Origin: Epiperipatus broadwayi
Lineage: Eukaryota; Onychophora; Udeonychophora; Euonychophora; Peripatidae
Direction of reading: 5' to 3'
Assembly (NCBI GenBank): GCA_028023455.1
Contig: JAQFVV010013366.1
Location: forward strand, 64,001-128,000
DNA length: 64,000 nt
Shown here: positions 34,807 to 47,892 of the stretch, one piece after another
How positions within the stretch are numbered: position 1 is the stretch's first letter
How the letters are laid out: the number at the start of each line of letters is the position of its first letter
Notes under the pieces: model-generated
The model's input: the letters and a program-made list of their open reading frames with translations, nothing else
Told to the model about the DNA's origin: nothing
The model's database searches: none
Program-made: the position numbers and the translations under genes

Positions 34807-37800
34807 ATGGTTGATTTAGATATAAGTGTAGATGTGGAGAGGGTCTGTAAGATTAATGGTAAGAAAGTTTATTGTAAATGTAATGGAGAAAAAAGAATCA
34901 AAAGAATTTATAAAAGAGTAGTTAGGAAAGAAGAAATTGTTAAAATTGGGTTTTTCAATATGCAAGGTAGTAGGAGACCAGAAAAGTGGCTGGAGTTAAA
35001 TAAAACAATTGAAAATGAAGAGCTTTAGGTATTAGCAGTAGTGGAAACTCATCTAAGAGAAGAAGAAGAACCTATTTTGGAAGAGGTAGTATGGAAGGTA
35101 TAAATAGAAAATAAAAATAAATAAGTTGTGGTGGTATAGGTGTTATATCGAAAAAATATTTAAATATTGTTAAATGTCAAGAGCATTTGTGCTTTGAAAT
35201 AAGGTTGAGTAGACAAGAATGGATGGTGGCTGTAGTGTACATAGCTACTGGAGATAGTCAAACTGTAATGGAGTGGAACAATAATATATATGAATGCCTA
35301 GTTAAGGATATACAGAGTTTTAAAGAAAAGGGGAAGAGAATAATGGTTATAGGGTATATGAATGGACATATTGAAGAAATTGATGATGTAGATAATAAGA
35401 ACGGTCAGTTTTTGAAGGAATTTTGTCAAAGAGTAAATTTGAGCATTGGGAATTTATCAAATATTTATGAGGGACAGTACACATGGTCTAGGAATAATAT
35501 ATTTCACACAATAGATTATGTATTGGTAGAGAAAGAGGGAATGAATAAAATACAGAAAATTAAGGTGTTTGATAATGAAGAGAGAGTATGTAATAGTGAT
35601 CATAACGTTATTGTAATAGAAATGATTAGTAATGTGATGGGGGATAGAAATAAAGGTAGAAACAATAGTGAAAGATGTGGATGGAGAGTGAATGATAAGG
35701 ATAAGTTGGAAGAGTATAAAATAAAAGTTGAAGAAACCATGGAACAGTTCGTTGAGGATGAGTATAAGGACTGGTGTGGTGAAATAGAAAAAGTGGCAAA
35801 TAGGGTTTTAGTTGAGAATATGCAGAAGAATAAAAGTAATAAAAGAAAGAGAGTTAGTAAAAGTGTAAAAGAGAGGAAAGAAGCATGCAGAGAATATAAG
35901 TGTGCTATTAAGAACAAAGAAAGTGAAAACGATATTAATGCTAAATGGGGGAAGTACTTAGAATAGAAAAAGTTAGCTAAAATGGATAATTATAGAGAGA
36001 GGATAAAGTTGAATAGTAAATTGTTGGAGGATATTAATAAAAGAAAAACAGATGGGAGTAAGAATATTTGGAATTACATTAAAAGGAGAAATGTAGGGGA
36101 AAGAGAGATAGTATTAACAGATGATGAGGGAATAGAATGTAGCTCTAGAGAAGAATTAGAGAGAATCTTAAATAGATATGTAATGGATATAGAAAAGATG
36201 TTAGATGTGAAGGACTTAGTAATAGAAAACATGAAAGCATTTATTAATGGGAATATTAGGTTCACAAAAAATGAAGTGAATGACGCAGGGAAGCGATTGA
36301 AAAGTGAGAGATTTAGATGGATGGGCAGCAGAGATGATAATGAATTTAGGGCATAGAGCAAGAACAAAGTTATTATCATGTTTTAATAAGATGGCACAGA
36401 AGAAAGTTTTTTCGGATAGTTGGAGTAATACAAGAATAATATTATTATTTAAAGGAAAGTGTAAGGATCATAGAAAGTTAAATAAATATAGCCGATAGCA
36501 GTAACATCAGTGTTATATAAAGTTTTCTCATATATGGTAGCTGGAAGAGTTGCAAAATGGATGGAAGGGAATAATGTAGTGGTGGGAATGCAAGGAGGTT
36601 TTAGGTCAGATAGGTGTATAGGAGATAGTTTGTTGTAGTTACACAACTTATGGAAATGAGTAGGAATTCAGGTAGATGATTATATATGAATTTTATAGAT
36701 ATATAGAAAGCACATGATAGAGTAAATAGAAATAGATTATGTGTAAGGTTAGCAAATTTGGGAATGGATGAAGCTTTAGTAAATATTATTAAGAAATTAT
36801 ATGAAAATATTTATTATACTTACCAATTAGGGGATATAGAATCAGTTAAAGTTAAAAGTGGGGTGGGATTAAGGCAAGGATGCCCTATGTCACCTATTTT
36901 ATTTTTGTTGTATTTGAGTGAAATGGAGAAAGCAATAGAAAGACTAGGAAGAGGGATAGAGATACCGTTAATAGGTGGAAAGGGAGTATTTACTTTGTCA
37001 GGTCTTTTTTTTTGGATATCTTTTTGTGTGCAGAAAGAAAAAAAGATATGGAAATTATGTTGAGGACATGTGCAAGGGTGGGTAAAAAGATGGGGATTAA
37101 ATTTAGTGAAGAAAAATCAAATATAATGATGGTTAATACTGGAGAAAAAGAAGATGTAGAATTCTTATTGGGGGATATAAAGTGAAGTGTGGTGGATAGA
37201 TATAGGTATTTGAGAATCATCTTATGTAATCAGGAAAATTGTTTGGATGAATGGGAGAAAAAATTGGTAATAATGCAAAAAAAATAAAGTGTTTGGTAAA
37301 AAAACTAACAGTATTTTCATATAATAAATATGATGTAGCTAGAATTGTATGGAAGGGAGTTGCAGTAGCAGGGTAACATATGGTAATGATGCATTATGTG
37401 TTAGATTATTTAGAGAAAGTACAAAGGAAAGTAGGAAGACATGCATTAGATGCAGAGATTGGACAGCAAATGAGGCAATTCAAGGAGAAATGGAATGGTC
37501 AAGTTTTTATATGAGAGATGCAAAAAGTAAAATGAAAATGTTTGATAGGTTGCAGTTTATGGATAGTAAAAGAATAGACAAAATAGTGTTTAATTGGGTT
37601 ATGAGTAAGGGGCAGGTAACAAGATGGGTGAGAAAGGTAATGCGGTATGCAAATGATTTGGATAAAGAATTTATATCAGTAAACTTGTATAAAAGGTGGG
37701 ATGATTGTGTTAGGAGGATTGTTGAGTGTTATAGTGGTAAGGAATGGGATAAAAGAATAGATGCATTAATAAAAAATAGGGAGCTGGAGAGATGGAGAAC

Positions 37801-38200
37801 TAGTATGGAGGGTAAGAAGAGTTTAAATATATATAGAAGTAAATGAAACATTGAATGTGAGTTAATTTATGATAATAGTAAGGAAAGTAGTTTATTGTTT
37901 AAGGCTCGAATGAGATATTTGGCAACAAGAGAATATACATGTAAATGGAAAACTGTGGGTGATTTAGGGTGCAAATTGTGTAAGGAAGGTATAGAAAATA
38001 TTAGGCATCTGTTGATTGAATGTAAATGTTTGAAAGCAGAAAGGGTACAGGTAATGAAGTTATGGGAGAATAGATATGAACAAAGTTGATTATACAGAAA
38101 GTGAGTTATTGTTTTTTATGCTGGCTTTGCGGAAGGATAAGGAGATTTAGATATAAAGGCCATAGAGTTGACAAAGATTATGTTGTGGAAATGAGATAGG
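34807..38200 (+). pseudogene. LINE ORF2: AP endonuclease, reverse transcriptase, C-terminal zinc knuckle (broken)
   Basis: Endonuclease: IGFFNMQGSRRPEKWLELNK, VLAVVETHL, then VIGYMNGHI where the usual GDxN aspartate is tyrosine, TWSRNNIFHTIDYVLV and CNSDHNVIV. RT: FRSDRCIGDSLL, AHDRVNRN, and GVGLRQGCPMSPILFLLYLS at about 36865. The catalytic FADD block near 37000 is damaged: only one aspartate codon remains after a T-run. The C-terminal region has EAIQGEMEWSSFYMRDAKSK, KGQVTRWVRKVM and zinc knuckle CKLCKEGIENIRHLLIEC (37970-38040). Several frameshifts and stops separate these blocks, so the copy is inactive. Confidence 0.85.
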
Positions 38201-38324
38201 GCAGATTATGGAAAGACTTTGAGTGGGGAATAGAAAATAAAGTGGCTAACAGGTTTATCTGGGCATAATTGCTGGGATATTCTTGACTTCATTTAAGGAG
38301 AAGCCAAATACATCACATCATCAA

Positions 38325-38490
38325 ATATCAATTGTCTTTAATGTACTGTTCTCAAAGGAAAGATTTATATTAAGGTATTCTATCCTTCTTGATGATAATT
38401 TAATGAAACTTCTTGAAACAGCTATGGTTAAAATTGACCATGGAGTTAAAATTTTTCCAAATATTTTAATAATTAGAATATGGTCATAAA
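38325..38490 (+). repeat. Older repeat split by the APE-type LINE, right half
   Basis: AATATCAATTGTCTTTAATG ... TTTTTCCAAATATTTTAATAATTA aligns with 62103-62270 in the same order. Confidence 0.55.
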
Positions 38491-39121
38491 ATAGATTGTA
38501 CTGAAAATATACTAGCATTAAATTACTTGAAAAATGTTAATAGGCGAAAAGTATATGAAACTAGTTATATTAAAAATAATAGTAATAATTGTATGAACAT
38601 TTATAAGGGTTCAATTAATTTGACTAATAATTGGCTAAAATTAGATGATTGGATAGATAAATAAGAAGGATGTTAATATTTTAATGTTTTGTGTTTTTTG
38701 TGTGTTTTTGAGTATATATGAATATACTATAATTAATGAAGGAATATATTTTTTATATATTTTTATATTTTTTATTTTTTATATTGTATTGTATATATTC
38801 ATGAAATAATTGATGATAATAATTGTTTTTTGTTGGTTGTATTATAAATAGATGTCGCTATATGTATGTTTTATGGTAATCGTGAGTAGACATATTGAAA
38901 AGGATACAAATTATATGTATCGAAAAAAGCTTTTTTATTGAAAATTTGTTATTTTCATGTTTTTTGTTGTATATATAGATATTTTATATATCTTATAATA
39001 AACTTTTTATATTTTAAAATAACAACATAAAGAAGTATTTTTATATTCTTTTTATATGGAAAGTAAATATCAGATTTTTAAAGTAGAAATTGATAGATTA
39101 AATTATAATATATATATATAT
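38491..39121. other. AT-rich sequence before the 5-kb units
   Basis: No gene; ends in the (TA)n tract that borders unit 1. Confidence 0.45.
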
Positions 39122-40089
39122 TGTGCCCTTTTCTATAGGTCAGTAATAGTTTATAACCGTCAATTACTAAAAAATTTTAAATTTAGAATATGTTCTTTTA
39201 ATATGGTAATTGTATTAAGTCTATTATACCTTTAAAGTACAATTTGAGGCTAAAGCAAGTACGTAGTATATAAAATTATAGCGAATTATTTAAAAATGGT
39301 TATGTAAAGCTTAAAATATTGTTTCATATGGTTGTAAAAGCTGGCCATATTAAATAACACAGCTATAAAAATTAAAAGTATATTTAATAAATTCGATTTT
39401 AATAGTTTAAAACTGATAAGTTAATAAATATAGTGTTTAAATTTATAATCATGTTTAATAAACACAAATTAATATAGTATATTTTAAAAATAAACTTTAT
39501 GAGAGTGAGAATTGTATTTAATTCTATATTTTCTAAATTGTTCTTCCAAATTTTATAATTATATTATATAATATAATAAGTGTATCAATTATATAAATCT
39601 AGGCAGAGAAATAGATAAAAAATCGTCTGTCAAAGTTATAATCATGTGACTTTTAATGTATACTCTCACACACACTGCTTGTTTGAATTAATAACAAAGT
39701 TTAAAATATTTTAAAAGTTATATTATAGAATTGGAGGAATTATTGCCTATCATAAAAGTAAATAGTATTAAACATTAAGTTAACTATTGTATAACACGTT
39801 TAAATAATGTAATAAAGACGAATACATTCATAATATAAAAATTAAATATTTTATTTAAATAAAAATAGATAAATTGAATATTAAGAAATGGAATAAGTTA
39901 TTAAATGTTATTTTAAAAGTTATTTTAAATGTTTAAATAATTTTAATAAAATAATAATTTATTTAAAAGTAATATTTTAAATAATATTTTAAGTTCATTA
40001 CGTCACAATTTCTAATTTTGAAATCCAATTCTACTTGAAACTAAAAATATGTAAATTTGTTCTCAAGCTAAAGTAAGAATTAACCAATA

Positions 40090-40115
40090 GGAATAGGTAT
40101 TCTTACAGACTATAA
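40090..40115 (+). promoter_or_regulatory. Promoter-like CCAAT and TATA boxes, unit 1
   Basis: AACCAATAGG at about 40082-40091 is followed by CTATAAATA at 40110-40118. Unit 2 has AACCAATCAACGG and AAAATATAAG at the matching place (about 44936-44972). Confidence 0.45.
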
Positions 40116-42137
40116 ATATACTAAGTTATCAGGGGAGATTAATAATGTATTGAAACCGGAGAAAGATATATTAGCAGCTCTCAAAAAGATAGTATTTTTT
40201 TTAAAAAATTTTTTTATTTTAGTCAATTTTTTTTTTTAGTACTTTCTCATAATTTATTTGAAAAAAAAAACAACTAATTGATAATTTTTAACAGTAACTT
40301 GCAAAAAAAAGAGAGTGTAAACTAAAAAATATTTTAATAATTTCGTTTAACATGCTTTGTTAAATTTTCTAAAGTTCCTTTATCAGTCGTATTTTATCTA
40401 AAAGTTTAACCTAAACTTCGCAATAAAAAAATTGGATATACTGTGGAATAAAATGGATAGACATTGTAATACTGTAAAAATGTTTGGAATATTTATTGAT
40501 ACAGCTTTATTAATATTTCACCGAAGAACTGTTTTGGTACATAAAAACCACAGCTCGGACATTATACGGTGTCTAAAAAATGTATTGAAACGTATTATTT
40601 ATAAGTTTATCTAAGATTTATTTTAAAATGGTAATAAGACAGTTATGTCTCATGAATTATTTTATAGAATATTATGTTCAAAGGAGTAAAATGTTATATA
40701 CTTTCTGAAGGTGGCATTTTTAAAAGTGTTTTCAAGAATTAAAGAAAGAACCCAGGAAAATATGTTACAGAAGCGTTTTGATATTAAAATATCCGTTCTT
40801 CGAATTATTTAAAATGTATTTGGAAAAGATTTGTTCAAAAGTACTTGAAGTTTTTATTTTAAAAGAGATTTATAAAAAATACCAAACGAAAGTTTAAATG
40901 TATCAAGAAGGAAACATAGATAAAAAAGTGAACACATAGATGAATAAAAGATGGATCCATGGAAATACAAATAGTACTTAAAAGTTTATCGAATATTTTT
41001 AAAGTTAAATTAGATGGATTGATGCATCGGATACACAGAGAATATTGGTAGAGAAAAATTAAAAGAAGCTTCACGGGATTAATTAATAGATTATCATCCT
41101 AAAAATACTAAAACCAAGGATTATTTTCTATAAATTTTACTAAATGGATTAATAATTATTTTTTATTTTAAACTTTAACGCGCTTGGAGACCATTTTTTA
41201 AAACTCTAGAGAAAATGATAAACATTTTGGATTTATCAGGAACTATCGTCAAGAAAATATGTAACTATAGTTTTAATTCATTCTTTTTATTTTGTTAACC
41301 TAGTTTAAATCTAAATTTTTATATAAGATTAGGAAAAACATAAAAACATTAATTTATTAATATTAAAATTTTATAATATAACAATCTAATAATTTAGCTA
41401 AAAATATTTTAATATAAAGTGTATGGGTGTGAATTTTTTTTATATATCTGCAATGCTCAAGTGGATAAAGAAAAGCCTACTGAACACGATGACTAGATAA
41501 AGGTTATTGGTAATAATAATAACTATTGATAATTTATAATGTATATTTTTTTTTGTTTTCTTTAGATCATCCCTAAATTGGAAGAATGAAGTGTAAAATT
41601 TTTTTTATTATAAATGTAAACGCATTTTCATACAACATTTTAAAAAAACATTATGATATAGGATTGATTTGAAAATATGCATACGACGATTATTTTTTTT
41701 ATTAGTAATATAATCCAACATTACAAATAATTATGTGATTCTTTTTTAAATTTCCATGTCATTGGATATTCAAATATTGTCTAAGTAGATTGTATATGAT
41801 TAGACATATAGAATAATGAAGTAAGCAGACTTTTCTTATGGGATTGTAAGATTGTTTAAATATTAATGAATTTTATTTATTGTTTTGTAAATGCAGATAG
41901 TTATTTATCGATGTAAGATGTAGAAAAATCTTGAGAAATAATGTTGAGATAGTGGCTTGGAAGTACTATAGTTAGCAGGAAACCAAGATGATGTATTTGT
42001 TTTAAAAAATAGGATGTTATAAGGAATGGAAATAATATTTAGTCTTTATGTGAATATCAGCATAGTTAACAAAGCCCTATGACTGATACACATTTTATTT
42101 GGACAGTGTTTATATTTCTTTAAATATTTGATGTTCT

Positions 42138-42212
42138 AATAAAGCTGAAGAAATAGCTTTAACATCGTCCCTGTACTAGAGGATATTAGGCAGGTAAATG
42201 CCATACCTCTTC
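42138..42212 (+). ncRNA. Conserved two-hairpin element, unit 1
   Basis: Hairpin 1: AAAGCT/AGCTTT around an 8-nt loop (42141-42160). Hairpin 2: AGAGG (42178-42182) with CCTCT (42206-42210) and inner GGCA (42189-42192) with TGCC (42199-42202) closing a GGTAAA loop. The same structure in unit 2 keeps pairing through a G-C to A-T double change. Confidence 0.5.
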
Positions 42213-43174
42213 GCACTGTGCCATGATTTTGAGATATGTTAAGAGTAATACTCTAGTTTTCTTCCTTAATCCTATGCATCTGTTTTCGCTATCTTTATTT
42301 CATGTAACTGCATCGTTTAGTAAGATATGTTTAAGAGAAATGATAAATAATTTAGAACTTAGGTTATGCTATCGTTTTGTATAAGATTGGTTTATTTGCT
42401 TAGAAGGAGCAGGACGTTATAACTTAAAATTGAAGATCCAAAGTATCCTAAGGAAAGAAAGAATCATAGAATATATTTTGAATTTTATTTCGGAAATGAA
42501 ATATAAACTTTTTTAAAATAAAGTATCTAAACAAAGATATTTTCTTTAAAGTGATAATAATTTTAAATGCTTTAGTATTATTTTTTTTAAGAGAAAATAA
42601 GTATTGCATATTTTTAAAAATACAATAGTACAAAGTAAATTATGTAAACAATATGCATAGTATATTTTTTGTTTATTGATTAACAGAAATATATTGATGA
42701 TTACACTTATATCATACTAAAGTAAGGCTTAAAGAAGAATATATTATGATTAGTAAACATTGTGTGATAAATACTAAAATCTAGTACTGAATTTTGGATA
42801 ATATTTTGTGTAACATCTTTGACTTTGCAAGATGAAATTTTTTTTAATATTTTGAGAAATCCATACTCATTATAAAATTTTGTTTTCTATAGAATGTTTT
42901 CTAAGTATGAATTTTTTAAAATAAGATATTTTAATAATATTAAGGATAAAATGCTGTTGCTAATAAAGTAGATAAATATATTTGTAATAAGTTAACCATA
43001 ATGAGAAACCAAATAGTAACATTTTTTTAAAATTTTGTCCTAAATCTAAATAAAGATATAATTGAAATATAAATTATTTTTTTTATAACCCAGTAGATCA
43101 AACTGTAAAGTAAAAAAGTTAAGGATATCCACTGTAAATAGTGTAAATAAATTGTTTATTTATTTGTTGTTAGT

Positions 43175-43180
43175 AATAAA
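43175..43180 (+). terminator. Poly(A) signal, unit 1
   Basis: AATAAA within TTGTTAGTAATAAACTTTG, followed by a T-rich stretch and TGTGTCCGAGTT. The counterpart in unit 2 is at 47887-47892. About 3 kb downstream of the promoter-like boxes. Confidence 0.5.
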
Positions 43181-44935
43181 CTTTGTTAAATTTTGTTATT
43201 TTCAAAAATTTTGTGTCCGAGTTATTTATTTCTCCACATCGCTGCATGAAATCACGATATATGCATAATAATCGAAACAAATATATAATTTTGCACAAAA
43301 AGATAAATAGAGAATTATTTTAAGAATTTTAAATATTTTATTGGTATTCATTATAATTAAATAATCATAATCTTACATTATTTTATTGGTCATAAATCAG
43401 TTATCACAATATTATATTAAATTATATGCTATCAGTTGCCACACATATTTTGTTTGTCAGATTATTAAAATGCTACCACGTATTTATTATATCATTACAT
43501 AAAGATATAAGATCATATTATATTATTTCATTATTTTATTATGGTAATAAAATTATAGTAAAAAAAAAAGATAAAAAAAAATAGTTAAAATGAAGAATAT
43601 TATTACTGTTATTTATTATTATTAGTTTAAGTGTAGTAGATTATGACATAAAATCCCTTCTCATATTTTACTACCGTATTTTTAAATTAACTTAGAATAA
43701 ACTTTATGAACCTGAGATTATTTTATTTGAGCTAGATTATTATAAATAGAAGATTAAGACTTAATTATTAGTTTAATCTTAGTGAGTAGAAGTTATTAAA
43801 GTCGTAAGAATACTATGAGTTTGTTATTTGAAATAGTAATAAGGGGGATAGTGTTCTTATGCCATTGAGGTAGTATCCTGTAGGATATTGGCTCAATGTA
43901 ATCTATCTTGTCACCTGTATTTTCACTTCAAGTCTCATGAAAATATTAAATATTTATTTAATTTATTTTTATAAACTGAACCTTATTCGTATTTAAAATT
44001 TGAGCTAGTGAAATATTTTAATTTTAATACTGAATATTTTACTTATTAATTATTAACTGAGATAGAACCCGTTTTATTTTATATCATATACTATCTGGAA
44101 GTGGAGATGCACGAGGGCAAGATCAGAATATATATATTGTGCCCTTATCTATAGGTCATAATAAGGTAGAATGGTCAATTACTAAAAAATTTTAAATTTT
44201 AAAATACGTTTGTGTAATATATTGATAATTGTATGATTGATTAGATTTTATAGTACAATTTAAGGCTGAAAATATCTGGTATATAAAAGTGTAATGAATT
44301 ATTTTAAAGAAACAGTTAAATAAAGCTTAATTATATCCTTGCTTATGGTTGTAAAAGCTGGCCATATAAAATAATACAGCTATAAATAGTTAAAAGTATA
44401 TTAACAATTCAATTGTAATATTTTAAAACTAATAAATTAAATAAACGCTATATGTAATATTATAATTATAATTAATATTCAAATTTAATCTAATATATTT
44501 TAAAATAAACTTTGGGATGGTGAGAATTATATTTAGTTCTACATTTTAAAATTATTTTCCAAATTTTTATAAAATATATCAGTTTTGGTAATTTAGACCG
44601 AGACGTAAATTAAAAAATCATCTGATAAAGTTAGTAATCATGTGACTGTATATTATATACCTTCACACACATGCTTGTTAGAATATAATAATAAAGTTTG
44701 TGAATTATAAAACTAAATATAATTGCTATCTATCGTTAAAGTAAAAGTTGAAATATTAAATGATATTTTAATAATTGTTTTAAAGTTTAAATGATTTTGA
44801 TAAAATTATAATTGAGTTAAAAAATACATTCTAAATAATATTTAAGACATGACGTCATAAATTCTTTATTTTAAAAAGGTTTAATCTATTATAAAACTAA
44901 AATGTGTAAATTTGTTCGCGCTAAAAAAGTCATTA

Positions 44936-44975
44936 ACCAATCAACGGAGGTATTTTAGCAGACAAAATATAAGAA
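44936..44975 (+). promoter_or_regulatory. Promoter-like CCAAT and TATA-like boxes, unit 2
   Basis: TTAACCAATCAACGG then AAAATATAAGAATT, the counterpart of the unit 1 boxes. Retention in both diverged units suggests use. Confidence 0.4.
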
Positions 44976-46900
44976 TTAGACGGAGCGGGAGAAAGTAATG
45001 TGTAAGTGAAGGAGGGAGTAACATATTTTTTTAGCTGTATAAGATCGTAAGCTAGAAAAGTAATATAATTTTAAAATTTTATATTTATTTTAAAAGTTTT
45101 TTAAAATATAATATTTTGAACTACCTTTACATGGAGGGCTAATTTTTAAAAGTTTTCTTACCAGGATATTTTATTCAAGTTTAGCCAAAACCTTACAGTA
45201 AAAATGGAAATACTACAGAAAACAGTATATAGAAGTTATGAGAAAGGAAAAATATTTGTAAAGTGCCTTGATACAGCTTTATTTATGCTCAACCAGAAAC
45301 TTATTATTGTAACTCAGAGGAATATAATTTGGACGCTATACGGAAAACTTAAAAGAGAAGTTATTTGCCATCAGGAAAAATTATGACGCACAAATTTATA
45401 AGGCTACTCTGAAGTTATTTTATTCTTCTCTATGGAAAAATTAAGATACGTATATCATAAAGAAAAATTATATAAAAGTTATAACAGAGAAAGAATGTTT
45501 GTCCTTTTTAAAGGAAACATTACAAAGTATATAGTTACCAGAACTTTAAAAGAAAGGAAAAATTACCGAATAATGATATGAAAGAGTCATTATTTTTTTT
45601 TAAAAAAAAGGAACAGAAAAAACTTTATCTAAGAAGAATTAAAAAAAATATTATAAAGTGTTCATTATAAAAATGCTTAATAAAGATAGAGATTAGGAAA
45701 ATGGAAATCTAAATTACTTAATGAAAATGGATCCATGGAAACAGAAAAGTTTTATTGAATATTTAAATCAAAGTACTGAGAAGATGCATCATAAAAGTCG
45801 TGCGCGGGAAAATATTAGCAGAAAAATATTAGAAGAGAATATGTAGACGTTTTCTTTACGGGATTAATTGATATCATAATTAATAATTGTATTAAATATT
45901 ATAAAAAACTAAGGATTGTCATCTATGAATACTTATTGAATGAAGTAATATTTGTTTTACCTTAAAATTGAACAAGTAGGGAGAAGAACATTAGGTGACA
46001 GAAGAAGAAATAATAAACATTTTTTTTTAGCTTTAATATGAATGGTTTTCAAGAAAGTTTGATAAAGAAGTACAGTAAATATAGTTTGGAATATTTTTTA
46101 CTAATTTATTTTAAAATATAAAATGTTATGTGAGATTAGGGAAAACATATAAACATAAATTTAGTAATATTAAAATTTAAATATAATAGCTTGATAAAAT
46201 TATAGAAATAGTGTTTAAAATAAAGTGTATGGATGTGAATCTTATATCTACAAGGATCAAATGGATGGTGAAGCCTACGGAACGCGATCGAGGAGATAAA
46301 GGTCGTTTTGGTAATTTTAATAGTTATTTATAATGCATAATGTTTTTTTTTAGATCATCTATTGACCTAAGAATGAAGTGTGAAAGTTTAAATTATATGT
46401 ACACATTTTATACAACATTTTTAACATATAATGAGATAGGAGTAATTCGGAATATGCATGCAATAATTTATTTAAAGTATATTAATAATATAATTTAACA
46501 GAACAATTGTGTGATTCTTTTGAACTTTCATGTGATAAAGTATTCAGATATTCAAATAGTTTGTATATGATTAAATATACGGAGGAAAGTAGTAAAAAGA
46601 TTTTCTTATAGAACAGTGGAATAGTTTTAAAATAAATGAATTTTATTATTGTTAGTAATGCAGATATGTATTTGTCGATGTACAGTATAGAAAAAATCTT
46701 GAGAAATAAGATCGGATAGTGACTTGGAAGTACTAGTGGAGAGGAAACCAAGATGATGTTTTTTTTTAAGAAATAGGAAAAATAAAGGATTTGGATCATA
46801 TTTAGTTTTGTGTGATTTCAGTATAGTTAACTAGGCCCTATGACTGAACACATATAGTTTGGACAGTGTTTTTTGCATATCTTTAAACTTTGGATGTTAT

Positions 46901-46978
46901 AATAAAGCTGAAGAAATAGCTTTAGCATCGTTCCTATGATAGAGGTTGGTAGACAGGTAAAGGTCACTCCTCTATAGT
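46901..46978 (+). ncRNA. Conserved two-hairpin element, unit 2
   Basis: Hairpin 1: AAAGCT (46904-46909) with AGCTTT (46918-46923). Hairpin 2: ATAGAGG (46939-46945) with CCTCTAT (46969-46975), inner GAC (46952-46954) with GTC (46963-46965), loop including GGTAAA. Outer stem is longer than in unit 1. Confidence 0.5.
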
Positions 46979-47886
46979 GTCTTTTAACTCACTGTGCCAT
47001 GATTGTCAAGATATATGACGAGTAATATTCTAGTTGTATTTTGATCCTATGCATCTATCTTCGCTATCCTTATTTTGTGAATCTGCATCGGTCAGAAAGA
47101 TATTTTCAAAGAAATAATGAATAAAATAGAACTGAAGATATGTTATCGTTTATGTAAGAATAGTTTATTTGCTTGAATGTATAGAATTGTGTAACTTTAA
47201 AATTGAAAGTCCAAAATATCATAAAGAGAGAAAGAATCATATAATACATTGTAAAATTAATTCGGAAATGAATATAAGATTTTTGAAAGAGAAATCTAAA
47301 CAAAGTTGTTTTTTTTTAAAAGTGATAATAAAATTTGAATGTTTTAAATAATATTTAGAAAATAAGTATTGCATATTTATTAAGAAAATAGTTCAATAAT
47401 GTATAATAAACATATACTTGTGCATGGTATATTAATAGTTGTAATTATATCATCCGAAGTAAGGCTTGAATGAGAATATTAGGATTAATAAACATCGGAT
47501 AATGAACAATAAAAACCTAATACCGAATGTAGAACAATGTTTTGACTTTGTAAGATTCCATACAACCAATATAAAACTAAAATTTGTTATTTTGTAGAAT
47601 TTTACTACGAATGTAAATTTTGTAAAAAAATATATAATTTTAATAATATTAGGGATGAAAAGTGTTTGTGATAATCATCTAAGAAATGCATTTTGTAATA
47701 AGCTAACCATAATAATAAATCAAGTAATAATACTGTATTTTCTTAAGTGTTAAAAAAAAATAAGATTTAACTAGGAAAAGAAAAATTTGATTTCATTTTA
47801 TAAACTAATAAACTAAGTTGAGATATGAAAGTAAGGGATATCCAATGTATATAGTGTAAAAATATTGTTAATTTATTTATGTTGTT

Positions 47887-47892
47887 AATAAA
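47887..47892 (+). terminator. Poly(A) signal, unit 2
   Basis: AATAAA in TTGTTAATAAACTTTG, in the same context as unit 1. Confidence 0.5.

Larger units (their letters stand above)
34005..38325 (+). mobile_element. Near full-length APE-type non-LTR retrotransposon (LINE) with SGNH-esterase ORF1
   Basis: ORF1 (34029-34735) and ORF2 (34807-38200) are recognisable throughout but broken. The 3' end has GGCTAACAGGTTTATCTGGG...AAGGAGAAGCC followed by a CATCA-type tail at 38310-38325. The same 3' end occurs at 26935-27040 (minus) and 18210-18322 (plus). It is inserted in an older repeat: left flank 33945-34000 and right flank 38325-38480 match a continuous copy at 61930-62290. Clade (CR1/L2/Jockey-like or Ingi-like) is not resolved. 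Confidence 0.85.
39122..44137 (+). repeat. Tandem ~5-kb non-coding unit 1
   Basis: 5016 bp from TGTGCCCTTTTCTATAGGTC to a (TA)n tract. It shares ordered blocks with unit 2: GGTTGTAAAAGCTGGCCATA, GGATCCATGGAAA, AAGTACTA, AAAGCTGAAGAAATAGCTTT, TGTGTCCGAGTT, GCATGAAATCACGA, GTTCTTATGCCATTGAGGTA. No open frame above about 75 codons, and none shared between the units. It is preceded by (TA)n at 39107-39121, the same sequence that separates the units and ends unit 2. Confidence 0.85.

Noticed and set aside
34241-36379. Several minus-strand frames over the LINE at 34-38 kb
   Set aside because: Antisense shadows created by the purine-rich coding strand of the LINE.
40859-41074. Small frames inside the 5-kb units (also 40432, 42448, 45204, 46482, 47106)
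   Set aside because: None is conserved between the two units, so coding is unlikely.
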